64,000 nucleotides of DNA from Flavobacterium subsaxonicum WB 4.1-42 = DSM 21790 (GTDB lineage: Bacteria > Bacteroidota > Bacteroidia > Flavobacteriales > Flavobacteriaceae), in contig NZ_KE383911.1 of the NCBI RefSeq assembly GCF_000422725.1, forward strand, positions 1 through 64,000, given 5' to 3'. Positions 1 to 9,406 of this stretch are shown here, in pieces (position 1 is the stretch's first letter; each line of letters starts with the position of its first letter). The notes beneath the pieces were generated by a model. The model was given only the letters and a program-made list of their open reading frames with translations, was not told the origin of the DNA and did no database searches. The position numbers were made by a program, and so were the translations under genes.

Positions 1-225
1 TCATCTTGTACCGTTGGAACTTTAATATAAAAAGGAATCCCTCTCTATATACTATGGGGTATTAATCCAAATTTCTCTGGGCTATCCCCCTGTACAAGGT
101 AGATTGCATACGCGTTACGCACCCGTGCGCCGGTCTCAAGGCCCGAAAGCCTCTACCCCTCGACTTGCATGTGTTAGGCCTGCCGCTAGCGTTCATCCTG
201 AGCCAGGATCAAACTCTTCATCGTA
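1..225 (-). rRNA. rrs: 16S ribosomal RNA, 5' end only (partial)
   Basis: The reverse strand begins with the universal 16S 5' segment GAGTTTGATCCTGGCTCAG (complement at about 199-217), followed by the usual first variable region. The gene is transcribed to the left and is cut off by the window start, so only about 225 nt of roughly 1,500 are present. The exact mature 5' end is estimated at 223-226. Its promoters lie at 391-688. Confidence 0.97.
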
Positions 226-390
226 TATTTTAAATATTTTTTACGACCTTATATGCTAGGTATTTATTTCGATAAAATCAAGTAGTCTTACTCTCTCTTA
301 TGCTGTCAATTCAATATGTCTATGAACGTGTCTTCTTATTTTAATTCGCTTTCCAATTCCCGCCACAATGGCTGTCTCGGTAAGCGGCTG

Positions 391-420
391 CAAAAGTACA
401 ACTTCTTTTTAAACCCACAA
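391..420 (-). promoter_or_regulatory. rRNA promoter, nearest to 16S
   Basis: Read on the minus strand, a -7 element TACTTTTG (complement of 391-398) lies 19 nt after a TTG (complement of 418-420). This matches the Bacteroidota primary sigma consensus TTG/about 19 nt/TAnnTTTG. It shares the surrounding words AAGCTT and AGAAGT with the promoter at 660-688. Confidence 0.8.
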
Positions 421-533
421 GCTTTTTCAAAAAAAAATTTAACCTTTTTTTTAAACCCGTCCCTCTCGGTGCGGTAAGCCAGGCTTGGTATTTCAGCTTT
501 ACAATGAGCACCTTTCCTTTCGGTTAGGGAGGG

Positions 534-565
534 CAAAGATACTATCTTTTCCCTTTATCATCCAA
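534..565 (-). promoter_or_regulatory. rRNA promoter, middle copy
   Basis: On the minus strand a -7 element TATCTTTG (complement of 534-541) is preceded by TTG (complement of 563-565) at a 21-nt spacing, slightly long for the Bacteroidota consensus. It carries the same AAGCTT word as the flanking two promoters. Confidence 0.65.
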
Positions 566-659
566 GCTTTATTTTACTTTTTTTTAACCTTTATTGCTAT
601 CGGTTAATGCCTTGTTTGCGTTTTCAGTTTGTGTAAGAACTTGCTCTCTAATGCGGGTG

Positions 660-688
660 CAAAAGTACCACTTCTTTTCGCTTTTCAA
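660..688 (-). promoter_or_regulatory. rRNA promoter, distal copy
   Basis: On the minus strand a -7 element TACTTTTG (complement of 660-667) is preceded by TTG (complement of 686-688) at an 18-nt spacing. An A/T-rich stretch further upstream could act as an UP element. It is nearly identical around the -7 box to the copy at 391-420. Confidence 0.8.
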
Positions 689-1028
689 AGCTTTATCTAA
701 ACCTTTTTTAAATGTTTTTCTTAACTCTTTGTTAATGTGAAGCTTGAATACGAAAGTTTTTTGTTATTTTTTATCGGGAGGTGGATCTGGGTGGGGTTTT
801 ATCAAATTTAAGAGGTAGATTGGGGCAGTTTTGTCGATTTGGTAATATAACTAAAGGCTATTTCGCAAAGATTCTCAAAGAAGGCGCAAAGTTACACAAA
901 GGTTACTCTTATTTATAATAAGTCCTCTCCCCTAACCCCTCTCCACACGAGCGCAGCGAACTGGCGCAGCAAAGGAGAGGGGAGCCAAGAACGGGTACAG
1001 CAGGGATAATATTAGCTTATACAAAACA

Positions 1029-1051
1029 ACTCCTATATATATATAAGGAGT
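1029..1051 (-). terminator. Hairpin just after the M23 peptidase gene
   Basis: Arms ACTCCT (1029-1034) and AGGAGT (1046-1051) flank an AT repeat, directly after the TAG stop codon at 1053-1055. On the minus strand the hairpin is followed by TTGTTTTG, so it can terminate the peptidase transcript. Confidence 0.55.
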
Positions 1052-1052
1052 A

Positions 1053-2210
1053 CTAATTAATGGCTTTGGCCAGGCTTTTGTGCAAAAAGGCTTTTTGGCC
1101 GGTTGGGGTTTGTATGTGCAGCCAGTCGTTGTGCTGGCCCAGCAGGGTTACGGTTTGGGTTGGACTTAGTGCACCTACGGTTGGTGCGCTTGTAGATGGC
1201 CCCTGGCGCAGGTTGGCTTTACCTTTTGTTTTTAGGGTTGCGGCGGCAAAGCTTCGGGTAAACTGGGCCGGTGTAACTTTAGGAATTTGATACACGTAGG
1301 GCAGCGGGTTTACGGCGCCACTTTTATAAATGCCAAAGTGCAGGTGCGGCGGCGTAAATTTTGCATTGCCGGTGTTGCCCACAAAGCCAAGGGTGTCGCC
1401 GGTTTTTACACTGGCGCCGGTTTGCACCGCTATACTGTCCAGGTGGGCATAGTATAACGATTTGCCAAACAGCCCGTCGCGCAGCCAGACCTGCTTGCCG
1501 CCCAGGCCTTTTTCGCCGGTGTAGCTAACAGAGCCGTTGGTAATGGCTACCACAGGGGTGCCGCGTTTGGCAAAAATGTCGATTCCCTCGTGCGAGCGTT
1601 TGCCGCCATCGCGTTCCATACCCCAAAAACTGCCTATTGCCGCGTTGCCTTTGCCTGATACCGGGAATACATAAAGCGGACGCTTGCTCAGGCTGATAAA
1701 AAAATTACTGTTGGCCGCCAGTTCGGGCTGGATGATTACTTTATAAAATCCGGTCTGCGGTACTTCGTATTCTAAAGATGCCTCGCCAATCTTGGTACTT
1801 AGCACCGGTACATAGGCGGTGTCCTGTTGGGCAAGCACATCTATAAACATACGCTGGTTTACGGAGTCGGCGGCCACTGCAGCCTGCAACACCTCCCCTT
1901 CCTGCAACTGCACGGTGTAGGTATACACGGCATTGCTGTTGGGCGTAAAAACCCCTTTTTCGCCGTAAGGCAATGTAACCTGCAGGCTATCATAGGCTTT
2001 AGCGGTGTTGTAGGCAATATCCCATTCGGTATAAATAGTTTTGTTATCGTTAAACTCGCGGGCGTAAACCTGGCGTGCGGTGGGGTTGGTAACCGCATCG
2101 GCCACTTTAGTAAATCCGGTAGATATGCTTTGGGTTAAGCCGGAGCACGATATTATAAGCAACAGCGCAACGGCTGCTACTGTGGTGTATATTAGGTTGT
2201 TTCTTTTCAC
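1053..2210 (-). CDS. M23 family metallopeptidase lipoprotein with SH3-like domain
   Basis: A 385-residue cell-wall hydrolase of the LytM/M23 family, expected to cut peptide cross-links in peptidoglycan. The N-terminus is a lipoprotein signal with the lipobox cysteine at residue 22. The M23 domain spans about 180-310 and keeps all zinc and catalytic residues: H207 and D211 in HEGID, H256 in YYAHLD, and H289/H291 in HLH. A bacterial SH3-type domain (about 325-383, with NLRQGPS and WLHI) should bind the wall. It stands alone, divergent from the NYN gene. The family call is secure; the target bond is not visible. Confidence 0.92.
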   Translation of the reverse strand: MKRNNLIYTTVAAVALLLIISCSGLTQSISTGFTKVADAVTNPTARQVYAREFNDNKTIYTEWDIAYNTAKAYDSLQVTLPYGEKGVFTPNSNAVYTYTVQLQEGEVLQAAVAADSVNQRMFIDVLAQQDTAYVPVLSTKIGEASLEYEVPQTGFYKVIIQPELAANSNFFISLSKRPLYVFPVSGKGNAAIGSFWGMERDGGKRSHEGIDIFAKRGTPVVAITNGSVSYTGEKGLGGKQVWLRDGLFGKSLYYAHLDSIAVQTGASVKTGDTLGFVGNTGNAKFTPPHLHFGIYKSGAVNPLPYVYQIPKVTPAQFTRSFAAATLKTKGKANLRQGPSTSAPTVGALSPTQTVTLLGQHNDWLHIQTPTGQKAFLHKSLAKAIN

Positions 2211-2357
2211 AACCTCTATTATGCCAATACTGTGCCATGTTTTGTTAAAATGCTGTACCCCTGTTTTGTAGCCACTTTGTTGTGCGCCTGTAAAAATTGT
2301 TGTAGGTTTATACTACAATTTACTATACTTCTGTACACCTATATATATACCAAACCC

Positions 2358-3116
2358 ATGGATACTTTTAGAAAAGAATTGCGCCTGGCCGTTTTAATTG
2401 ATGCCGATAACGTATCGTACACGCACGTTAAAGAAATGCTGGAGGAAATTGCCAAGAGCGGCACCCCCACCATTAAGCGTATTTATGCCGACTGGACCAA
2501 GCCTAACGCTAACGGCTGGAAAAATGTTTTGCTGGATAACGCCATTACCCCCATACAGCAGTACAGCTACACCAGCGGAAAGAACAGCAGCGACAGTGCC
2601 CTGATTATTGATGCCATGGATATTTTGTATGCCGAAAAGGTGGAGGGTTTTTGCATTGTGAGCAGCGACAGCGATTTTACACGACTGGCCATGCGCCTGC
2701 GCGAAGCGGGTATGAAGGTTATTGGCATTGGCGAAAAGAAAACCCCTACCCCATTTATTACCGCCTGCGATAAGTTTATTTATATTGAAATTTTAAAACC
2801 CGATGTTGCGCCGCCGGTGGTTAAAAGCGTTAAAGGCAAGGAAGCCCCTAAAGTAGAGAACAAACCGCTTACCGGCCTTGACGACCAGCTTACTAAACTG
2901 CTTACTAAGAGCGCGAGCGACCTGGCCGACGACACGGGCTGGACGTTTTTGGGCGACCTTGGTAATTTTATTGTGAAGAAACGTACCGACTTTGACCCCC
3001 GCAATTACGGTTTCCCAAAGCTGCTGCCGCTGATTAAGAGTACCGAAAGGTTTGAGATCGACGAGCGCGAAACCGGTAAGGGCAACACACGACACATATA
3101 TATTAGGGTGAAGTAG
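2358..3116 (+). CDS. NYN domain protein with C-terminal OST-HTH/LOTUS-like region
   Basis: A 252-residue protein of the LabA/DUF88 type, a PIN-like fold predicted to be an RNA nuclease. The acidic cluster is present: D15 and D17 in LIDADN, D79 and D85 after the NSSD motif, and D104/D106 in SSDSDF. After a lysine- and proline-rich linker (about 150-170) the last 80 residues have the spacing of an OST-HTH/LOTUS RNA-binding domain (FLGDLGN and GFPKLLPLI). I chose the ATG at 2358 because the family starts with this hydrophobic strand; an upstream in-frame extension to 2232 has no similarity. Its RNA target is unknown. Confidence 0.85.
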   Translation: MDTFRKELRLAVLIDADNVSYTHVKEMLEEIAKSGTPTIKRIYADWTKPNANGWKNVLLDNAITPIQQYSYTSGKNSSDSALIIDAMDILYAEKVEGFCIVSSDSDFTRLAMRLREAGMKVIGIGEKKTPTPFITACDKFIYIEILKPDVAPPVVKSVKGKEAPKVENKPLTGLDDQLTKLLTKSASDLADDTGWTFLGDLGNFIVKKRTDFDPRNYGFPKLLPLIKSTERFEIDERETGKGNTRHIYIRVK

Positions 3117-3134
3117 GATTTTTAGATTACGAAA

Positions 3135-3896
3135 ATGAAACTAATTGGAACTTTAAAAAAACCGTTGCTGGAACAACCTTACCTGTACCGTATTGAGTTG
3201 CTGGACCGGTTTTTTCAGATATTAAACAATAAAGAGCTTGTGTTTGTACAGCCCAATTGCTGGACAGACCCTATGGAGAATATTATTTTTAATGCCCGCA
3301 TTATTAAAAATGGCCTGCCATACGAGCATCCTGCCAAAGATAAAATTTATGCCCAGTGCTGGAGTTATGATGACGATTCGTATGCGCTATGGCAAATATA
3401 CACTACCAAAGCCAATAACGAAGGCGTTACCAAAAGGCACCCCGGAGTGCGTATTACCACACATTTTGACAGGCTACAGCATATAGCCGACCTTAATAAA
3501 GGCAATTTTTATTACGGGATGGTTAACTACTTAACTAATAAAAACTTATTAAAGCTGCCTGCTAACGAGGAGTATGTACGATGCCTTCAATCGGAGGAGA
3601 TTAATGAAGAACACATTAAATCGCTGCTCATAAAACGAAAATCGTACAATTATGAGAAGGAGATACGCCTTATTGCCCTGCCCGATTCAGGTTTGATTGA
3701 TGCCAACAACAGCAGGCTTTGCCGTTTAAAGATCGAGCCGTCGGAATTTATATCGTCGGTACGGTTTGACCCATCGTTAACCCACCAGGAATTTAAACAG
3801 TATAAAGAGCAGCTGGTAGAACAATATGGCTTTAAGCCTACCGCCATTACCAAATCGACCCTTAATAACCAGAACGATTTGATTTTCAGGCTTTAA
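3135..3896 (+). CDS. DUF2971-like protein
   Basis: A 253-residue cytoplasmic protein that begins 18 nt after the NYN gene and is probably co-transcribed with it. The N-terminal pattern, YRIELLDRFFQIL then an asparagine- and tryptophan-containing NCWTDPME, and the later YGMVNYL and YEKEIRLIAL segments fit the DUF2971 family. Members are widespread, often near restriction or mobile genes, and have no assigned reaction. No mobile element is seen here. The call rests on pattern resemblance. Confidence 0.65.
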   Translation: MKLIGTLKKPLLEQPYLYRIELLDRFFQILNNKELVFVQPNCWTDPMENIIFNARIIKNGLPYEHPAKDKIYAQCWSYDDDSYALWQIYTTKANNEGVTKRHPGVRITTHFDRLQHIADLNKGNFYYGMVNYLTNKNLLKLPANEEYVRCLQSEEINEEHIKSLLIKRKSYNYEKEIRLIALPDSGLIDANNSRLCRLKIEPSEFISSVRFDPSLTHQEFKQYKEQLVEQYGFKPTAITKSTLNNQNDLIFRL

Positions 3897-4104
3897 TACT
3901 ATAAATCACGTAATCTGGTTTGTGTTTATTGTTTTTGATGGCTGTAAATGCACTTCGACCCGAAAAAACAGTAAATTAACTGATTTTAAGGTAATTAAAA
4001 ACAAAACTTGTATTTATTTTGTAATATCGTACTCTGTTTTGCACAACTAAATTCATAGCATAATTACACTGTAAGGAAATTCCAACCTTTTAATAATTAT
4101 ATAT

Positions 4105-5940
4105 ATGAATGCAAAAAAAGTAGTACTGCTGGTAGCCATTGCGCTGCTTGTTTTTTCGTGCAAACGAAAAGACGATTATGATGAATTGCTCAAAAAAATA
4201 GAAATTAATCCGGCATTTGAGAAATCGCCGCCAATTGCCAAAAATGTTTTTTTTGAAGCATTAGAGAAACCATTAGATAATGGTAACAACATGAGGTTTA
4301 TTGCCCAGTTTGATAAAGATGTTATAAGGGGCAGGTATCTGGCACTACTGCTGGACGACAAAAAGGTGGTACTGCGTGATGATGGTAAGTTTGCCGATAA
4401 GAAGGCTAACGACAACCAGTTTTCGGTATTTTTAAAGGAAGACCTGGGCCAGTTTAAGCAGGAAATTGCGGGCAGGCAAAAAGCTGCCCTGGATAACGAC
4501 CGGATGACGGTGTTTAAAAACAGGCAGATGCTTACCCTAAACACAAAAGAATTGCACACGGCCGACCTTACACGGTTTACTGCCGGGCGTATTTTTAGAA
4601 TACCGCCCGATATTTTCAGGATTACCGTTGGCCTTACCGATCCTGCAAAAACACTGTTGATTAATGAGGTAAGCGTGGTTGAAGACCCTGCACGTACATT
4701 TAACCCCTGCACGGGTGCCGGTACTGCAAACGGCGTGTGGACATTTGGTGCGCTAATGCGGCAAATGGCATCGCCCAACCCCGGGGCCATTGCTACCGAT
4801 GCCCAGGTGTCTGACTTTGTTATAAAATGGCTTAATACCTGGCAAACCAACCAAACCATAAATGGCGAAGATGTGCCGGCAAGGGCCACTGTGCAAAACA
4901 CATTATTAACGCCGTGGTTAAATGCCAGCCAGGCTGCGGGAGCACCTAATGGTGAACTTAAAATGGAGCTTGCCCCTTTTAAATTACTGGCTATTGTAAA
5001 CCGCATGGACTTGAGAGGAAATTCTGGCTACGGTTTTAGCAATGCCGGCGAAGGCAGGTTTGTTTTTAGCGCAATGGGCGCCAATTGCAGTCCGTTGCAG
5101 TTTACCGTTATTTTTGAATATGGTATTAATAAATCCAAATGCAGCACCGTTAAAGATTTTGCCAGAGAATGGCATGCCCTTGATGCCCTTGCAACAGGCA
5201 GTGCCGCTTACAACAATGCCCTGGAGCATATAACCATGCAGTTTACCCAAAGCGGCACCAATGTTAATAAGCCTAACCAAAATTCTATTAACCAGATACG
5301 TACGGATGATTTTTTAACATCGCCGTGGGAGCTAAGGGAGTTTAACCTTGCCGATACAGGGCTGCTTGTTCCGGCAACGGTAAAGCAGGAGCCTGCTAAA
5401 AAGTACAATGCAAAAATTAATAATGCCGATGTGCAGCGCCTTATTACCTATGTTAACAATAATTCAGGCATTATTGTAAATAATAATTATGAAGTTCCGG
5501 AGCAGGTGCCGCTAACAGCGGGTACCACAACGCCTACTACTGCGTTTTTGGGCGGTAAGGCTCATACTATGAGTCCCGGCCATTTTTGGAACGGTACTGC
5601 AACTGCGGCCGGGGGCGCCTTTATTACCAGTGATGAAGCCCGGCACATATTCTCGTTTAATACATGCAGCGGTTGCCACGGCGGCGAAACCAATACGTTT
5701 TTTACCCATGTTAAGCCCGCACCTTTTGGCTCTAAGGCGCAACTCTCTGGGTTTTTAACGGGCATTACTGTAACCGATGCCGCGAACAGGCCAACGGGTG
5801 CAGCCACCGTAAGAACTTTTAACGACCTTGAAAGGCGAAGGCTGGACCTTACCGATTTTATTAATAACCGCTGTACCAACATAAGGGTATTCGACCTGGC
5901 GCATGTACTAACATTTACACCCGTACGAATGACCCATTAA
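4105..5940 (+). CDS. Large lipoprotein with one CxxCH haem-type motif
   Basis: A 611-residue protein starting with a lipoprotein signal (MNAKKVVLLVAIALLVFSC). No enzyme family is recognised for the body. A single CSGCH motif at residues 521-525, set in FNTCSGCHGGET, looks like a c-type haem attachment site, so the protein may be an exported monohaem cytochrome. An alternative is that the cysteines bind metal or form a disulfide. It is monocistronic, with a terminator hairpin at 5970-5996 facing the TonB receptor gene. Confidence 0.6.
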   Translation: MNAKKVVLLVAIALLVFSCKRKDDYDELLKKIEINPAFEKSPPIAKNVFFEALEKPLDNGNNMRFIAQFDKDVIRGRYLALLLDDKKVVLRDDGKFADKKANDNQFSVFLKEDLGQFKQEIAGRQKAALDNDRMTVFKNRQMLTLNTKELHTADLTRFTAGRIFRIPPDIFRITVGLTDPAKTLLINEVSVVEDPARTFNPCTGAGTANGVWTFGALMRQMASPNPGAIATDAQVSDFVIKWLNTWQTNQTINGEDVPARATVQNTLLTPWLNASQAAGAPNGELKMELAPFKLLAIVNRMDLRGNSGYGFSNAGEGRFVFSAMGANCSPLQFTVIFEYGINKSKCSTVKDFAREWHALDALATGSAAYNNALEHITMQFTQSGTNVNKPNQNSINQIRTDDFLTSPWELREFNLADTGLLVPATVKQEPAKKYNAKINNADVQRLITYVNNNSGIIVNNNYEVPEQVPLTAGTTTPTTAFLGGKAHTMSPGHFWNGTATAAGGAFITSDEARHIFSFNTCSGCHGGETNTFFTHVKPAPFGSKAQLSGFLTGITVTDAANRPTGAATVRTFNDLERRRLDLTDFINNRCTNIRVFDLAHVLTFTPVRMTH

Positions 5941-5969
5941 TTTTGTACTATTTAAGTTTGTTTGGCAAC

Positions 5970-5998
5970 AGGGCACAATTACTACGGTTGTGCCCTTT
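5970..5998. terminator. Terminator between converging genes
   Basis: Perfect arms AGGGCACAA (5970-5978) and TTGTGCCCT (5988-5996) followed by TTGTTATT. It sits between the lipoprotein gene (+) and the TonB receptor gene (-), and could serve both directions. Confidence 0.75.
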
Positions 5999-6016
5999 GT
6001 TATTAAAACAATCAGC

Positions 6017-8170
6017 TTACAAATTTTCCAGTTGGTTTTTGCTTTTATTGGAGCTGATGGTCCAGAAAAAGCCTACGAAAAAGAAACGGCTTGCGGGCTG
6101 CGTAACCGCCTGGCGTGCAAACTGGCCGTCGGCACCCGCGTTGTCGGCATAGTTGTAGCCAAAAACATTATCGGCTCCTAAAACATTAGATACCGAGAAG
6201 TACAGTATTTTTTGCTGCGACAGCAGGTAGGCCCAGCTAAGGCTAAGGTTGTTGTAGCTTTTGGTGTGGCCATTCATAAACCTGGTTTCGTTAGGATTGT
6301 CGTACGGGCGGCCCGAGTTGTAGCTGTAGGTAACGCCTAATTGCGAGCGCAAATCGTTTATCCAGTATTTTGTTACTACAGAAAAATTGTGCGGGGCTAT
6401 GTAGCTTGGCGTTACTTTGCTTTCGTAATTTTTGTAATCGCGCTTGCTGTCTATGTACGAGTACGAAATCCAGTAATCAACGTTTTTAAAGGTACGGTTA
6501 TCCCTCCAAAAAAGGTCGATACCCCGCGCGTAGCCCTTACCACCATTGGTGTACTGGCTGTTATATTCCGGCAATTGGGTGTTGTATTTTACAAGGCTGT
6601 TGTAGTCTTTGTAATAGGCTTCGGCCCTAAAGGTTTTGCCCTCGCTGTTGTACATGTAGTTAAAAATATAGTGGGCGGTTTTTTCGAAATCAAATTGTTT
6701 GAAATATTTAATATAATCCTGCTTTGGGGTTTGGTAAAAATCGCCGTAGGCTAAAGAAAACTGTCCTTTTTTACCCGCCTTGTACGCCAGTGCCGCCCTT
6801 GGCTCTATGGTAGTCTTGCCAATTATTTGGGAGTACGAACTCCTCATCCCTGCCTTAATGGCAAAGTTTTTAGAAAAGATAACATCGCCCTCGGCATACA
6901 GCGCGCCAATGCCGTTGTAATAACCACTGTTGTAGGCAAAGCCGGTGGGTTCTTTATAATCCTCATTAAAATCGGTAATAAAATAATCGCCACCAAAAGT
7001 CAGCTTTACCCTGTCGCTAAAACCTTTAGTTAGTTTTAATTTAAGATGGCTGCTGTGCTCGCCATTGGTAACCTTATCGGCGTTAAGCCCAATATTGTTG
7101 TGGCTGTAACCGTAAGACACACCCGTTTGTATGGTCCACTGCGTGCCGAACATACCTTTATACGATGAGTTTACATAAAAATTATCGTTAGCCATATTTA
7201 CCCTAACCGGTGCAGGCTCGTTAATATCCTTTTGGTTCAGGTCGAAGTCGGCATGGTCAAAAGCGGCGTACACCTTAAACATACCATTGGTAAATTTATA
7301 GCGGTACACACTCTCGCCGGCAATAGACTGGTAGGGCTTGTTCCAGTTAACATCCTGCGGAACGATCCACTGGTAGGGTTGCAGGTTGGTGTAGGCCGCA
7401 TTAACGCTAAGCGAACTTTTATCCCACTTTTGGGTGTTGCTAAGGCCAAGTCCTACCGTCATTACCGCTACTTCGGTAGCTTCTTCCGCCGGCTCTTCTA
7501 TCGTGTTAAGCAGCAGCACGCTCGATAATGCCTCGCCAAACTCAGCCGAATACCCCCCGGTGCTAAACGTCATCCCCTTAAAAAGAAAGGGCGAAAAACG
7601 GCCACGGGTCGGCAAATTGTTAGCGGTGGCATTGTAGGGCTGCGCCACACGGATACCGTCTACAAAAGTCTGTGTTTCATCGGCCTCGCCGCCGCGCACA
7701 AATAGCCTGCCGCTTTCGCCTACTGTTTGTGTGCCCGGTAGTGTTTGCAGCGCGGCTATAATATTTCCGGCAGATCCTGCCGTTGTTACAATATCCAGCG
7801 GTTTAAGTACGTTGACCTTGCTGTTATCTCCGGCGCTAAACGTACCGGCCGAAATTACCACGGCATCTAACGTATTTACGCTTTCGCGGAGTTTGAATGT
7901 TTGCGGCTTAAAATTTTCCACCACTATATCCTGCCTTACATCATCGGCACTTAAAAAAGTAATTACCAGTACCTGTGCGCGTGTGGCGGTAGTTTCGAAA
8001 TTAAAGGTACCGTCTTCGGCCGATGTGGCGCCATCATACGTGCCATCTATATAAATGTTGGCGCCGGCAACAGGCTGCCCTTTAGCGTTGGTAACGGTAC
8101 CGCTGATAACGGTTTGCGCCTGGGCCGTAAATGCTGTTAAAAATAAGGTTAGGAGTAAAAGTGTTTTCAT
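6017..8170 (-). CDS. TonB-dependent receptor with carboxypeptidase-like N-terminal domain
   Basis: A 717-residue outer-membrane transporter. A signal peptide ends at TAQAQ; residues about 20-105 form a CarboxypepD_reg-like (CNA-B) domain (SGTVTNAKGQPVAGANIYIDG), common in Bacteroidota receptors. The plug domain follows (about 115-220, with LPGTQTVGESGRLFVRGG and FVDGIRV), then the beta-barrel to the end. The substrate cannot be read from sequence. No SusD partner lies next to it, so it is probably not a glycan receptor; metal chelate uptake is more likely, as inference. Confidence 0.88.
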   Translation of the reverse strand: MKTLLLLTLFLTAFTAQAQTVISGTVTNAKGQPVAGANIYIDGTYDGATSAEDGTFNFETTATRAQVLVITFLSADDVRQDIVVENFKPQTFKLRESVNTLDAVVISAGTFSAGDNSKVNVLKPLDIVTTAGSAGNIIAALQTLPGTQTVGESGRLFVRGGEADETQTFVDGIRVAQPYNATANNLPTRGRFSPFLFKGMTFSTGGYSAEFGEALSSVLLLNTIEEPAEEATEVAVMTVGLGLSNTQKWDKSSLSVNAAYTNLQPYQWIVPQDVNWNKPYQSIAGESVYRYKFTNGMFKVYAAFDHADFDLNQKDINEPAPVRVNMANDNFYVNSSYKGMFGTQWTIQTGVSYGYSHNNIGLNADKVTNGEHSSHLKLKLTKGFSDRVKLTFGGDYFITDFNEDYKEPTGFAYNSGYYNGIGALYAEGDVIFSKNFAIKAGMRSSYSQIIGKTTIEPRAALAYKAGKKGQFSLAYGDFYQTPKQDYIKYFKQFDFEKTAHYIFNYMYNSEGKTFRAEAYYKDYNSLVKYNTQLPEYNSQYTNGGKGYARGIDLFWRDNRTFKNVDYWISYSYIDSKRDYKNYESKVTPSYIAPHNFSVVTKYWINDLRSQLGVTYSYNSGRPYDNPNETRFMNGHTKSYNNLSLSWAYLLSQQKILYFSVSNVLGADNVFGYNYADNAGADGQFARQAVTQPASRFFFVGFFWTISSNKSKNQLENL

Positions 8171-8326
8171 GGCTGTTGGTTTGATGAAGCAAAGTTGCGT
8201 TAGTGCCGCCTGCTTTCATAAAAAAGGTTGCCGAGTTGCAGAATTTTAAGGATGAGTTGTTTGTGTAGTATATTTTGTACACCGAATAAAAAAAGTATAG
8301 TTTTACGCAGCAATTCAACTTTATAT

Positions 8327-9343
8327 ATGGCGACCAACAATCTTAAAGAAAACACCAACTGGGCAGCCCTATCGCTTACCCGTTTTGTGCTGGCGTTTGT
8401 TGTAATGGTTTGGCATTTAAAGGAGTTTGCCAATATAACCAGCCTGCAATGGCTTTACAACATGGGCTCTTTTGAGGCTGTACTGGGCTTTTTGCTTATA
8501 AGCGGATTTTCGATAGGCATTTCCATCTCCAATAATAAAGAGCATTTTTTTAAGCGGAGGCTGCAGCGCATCTATCCGGTGTACCTGGCCTGTATTGCGC
8601 TTACCGTTGCTATTGCAGGGCTTCATCTTAACATTACCGGGATTGCGACGCTTATAGCCAACGTGTTTTTTTTGAACCAGGTGGTAACCGAAGTCTCATA
8701 CATACCCGCGGCCTGGTCTTTATCGTTGGAAGTGTGGCTGTACTGCCTCGCGCCGTTGCTCCTAAAACTAAAAAAGAACCAGCTGCTCTACCTTATTGGA
8801 TTCTCCTTTTTATGCTATGTTTTATATACCTGCGGGCGCACGCTGTTTAACTGGCGGTACTATGCGGGTATCCCGTTCGGGCTTAACCTGTTGCTTTTAT
8901 CTTTTATATGGCTGGCGGGTTTTAATAAGGCAACATCATATAATAAAAAACAAAGTAATGCTATCATCGGGTTGCTGCTGTTGGGTACTGCGGGGCTAAC
9001 CATTGCCATACAAACCGCCTATCGCATCAAGAACCATGACATTGATCTACTAATAACCGACCTGCCCGTATTTCTTGGCAAGACCATTTGCTTAGCGATA
9101 CCTTATTTTACACTGGTGCATAATGCTAAAATTACGGCATTTAAACCTGCTTTTACTAAAATAGCCAATTTGCTGGGCAACATATCCTACCCGTTGTACC
9201 TGTCGCATGCCATAACCTTTGTTTTTTTAAAGAAGATGCAGGTAACTAATACATCTTTATATATAATCACTGCTCTTGTGGTGGGTACGGTACTGTATTA
9301 TATTTTTGATTTTTACAGCCGTAAGCGCAGGCGAACGTATTAA
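8327..9343 (+). CDS. Acyltransferase family 3 membrane protein
   Basis: A 338-residue integral membrane protein of the acyltransferase-3 (OafA/NodX) family, which transfers acyl groups to surface sugars. The N-terminal segment shows the family order SLTRFVLAFVVMVWHLKEF, with the conserved histidine near residue 32, followed by a second loop (GFLLISGFSIGISI) and about ten membrane helices. The ATG at 8327 matches the usual family start, rather than the longer frame from 8228. It stands alone, so its acceptor is unknown. Confidence 0.85.
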   Translation: MATNNLKENTNWAALSLTRFVLAFVVMVWHLKEFANITSLQWLYNMGSFEAVLGFLLISGFSIGISISNNKEHFFKRRLQRIYPVYLACIALTVAIAGLHLNITGIATLIANVFFLNQVVTEVSYIPAAWSLSLEVWLYCLAPLLLKLKKNQLLYLIGFSFLCYVLYTCGRTLFNWRYYAGIPFGLNLLLLSFIWLAGFNKATSYNKKQSNAIIGLLLLGTAGLTIAIQTAYRIKNHDIDLLITDLPVFLGKTICLAIPYFTLVHNAKITAFKPAFTKIANLLGNISYPLYLSHAITFVFLKKMQVTNTSLYIITALVVGTVLYYIFDFYSRKRRRTY

Positions 9344-9406
9344 TAATAGCAACGTTACAGTATAATTTGGTTTATTTTAATACTTTCGCAGCTCCAAAAA
9401 CAAACC

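Larger units (their letters stand above)
226..1052. other. rRNA leader and upstream promoter region, no protein gene
   Basis: About 830 nt between the 16S gene and the M23 peptidase gene. The left part is the rRNA leader with three tandem promoters, annotated separately. The right part (about 770-1028) has no convincing ORF. It holds AT-rich phrases built from AAAG words (841-905) and a C/G-rich inverted segment near 926-982 in which CCTCTCC is answered by GGAGAGG. Nothing else is supported. Confidence 0.7.

Noticed and set aside
336-536. 66-residue minus-strand ORF in the rRNA upstream region
   Set aside because: It covers two rRNA promoters and has no protein-like conservation.
1060-1290. 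Small plus-strand ORF over the 3' end of the peptidase gene
   Set aside because: It overlaps the SH3-like coding region and has no features of its own.
4176-5006. 276-residue ORF antisense to the CxxCH lipoprotein gene
   Set aside because: It is a shadow of a well-supported gene; its serine-rich translation has no domain.
6017-8170. SusC-type glycan receptor
   Set aside because: There is no SusD neighbour and the protein is too short for SusC.
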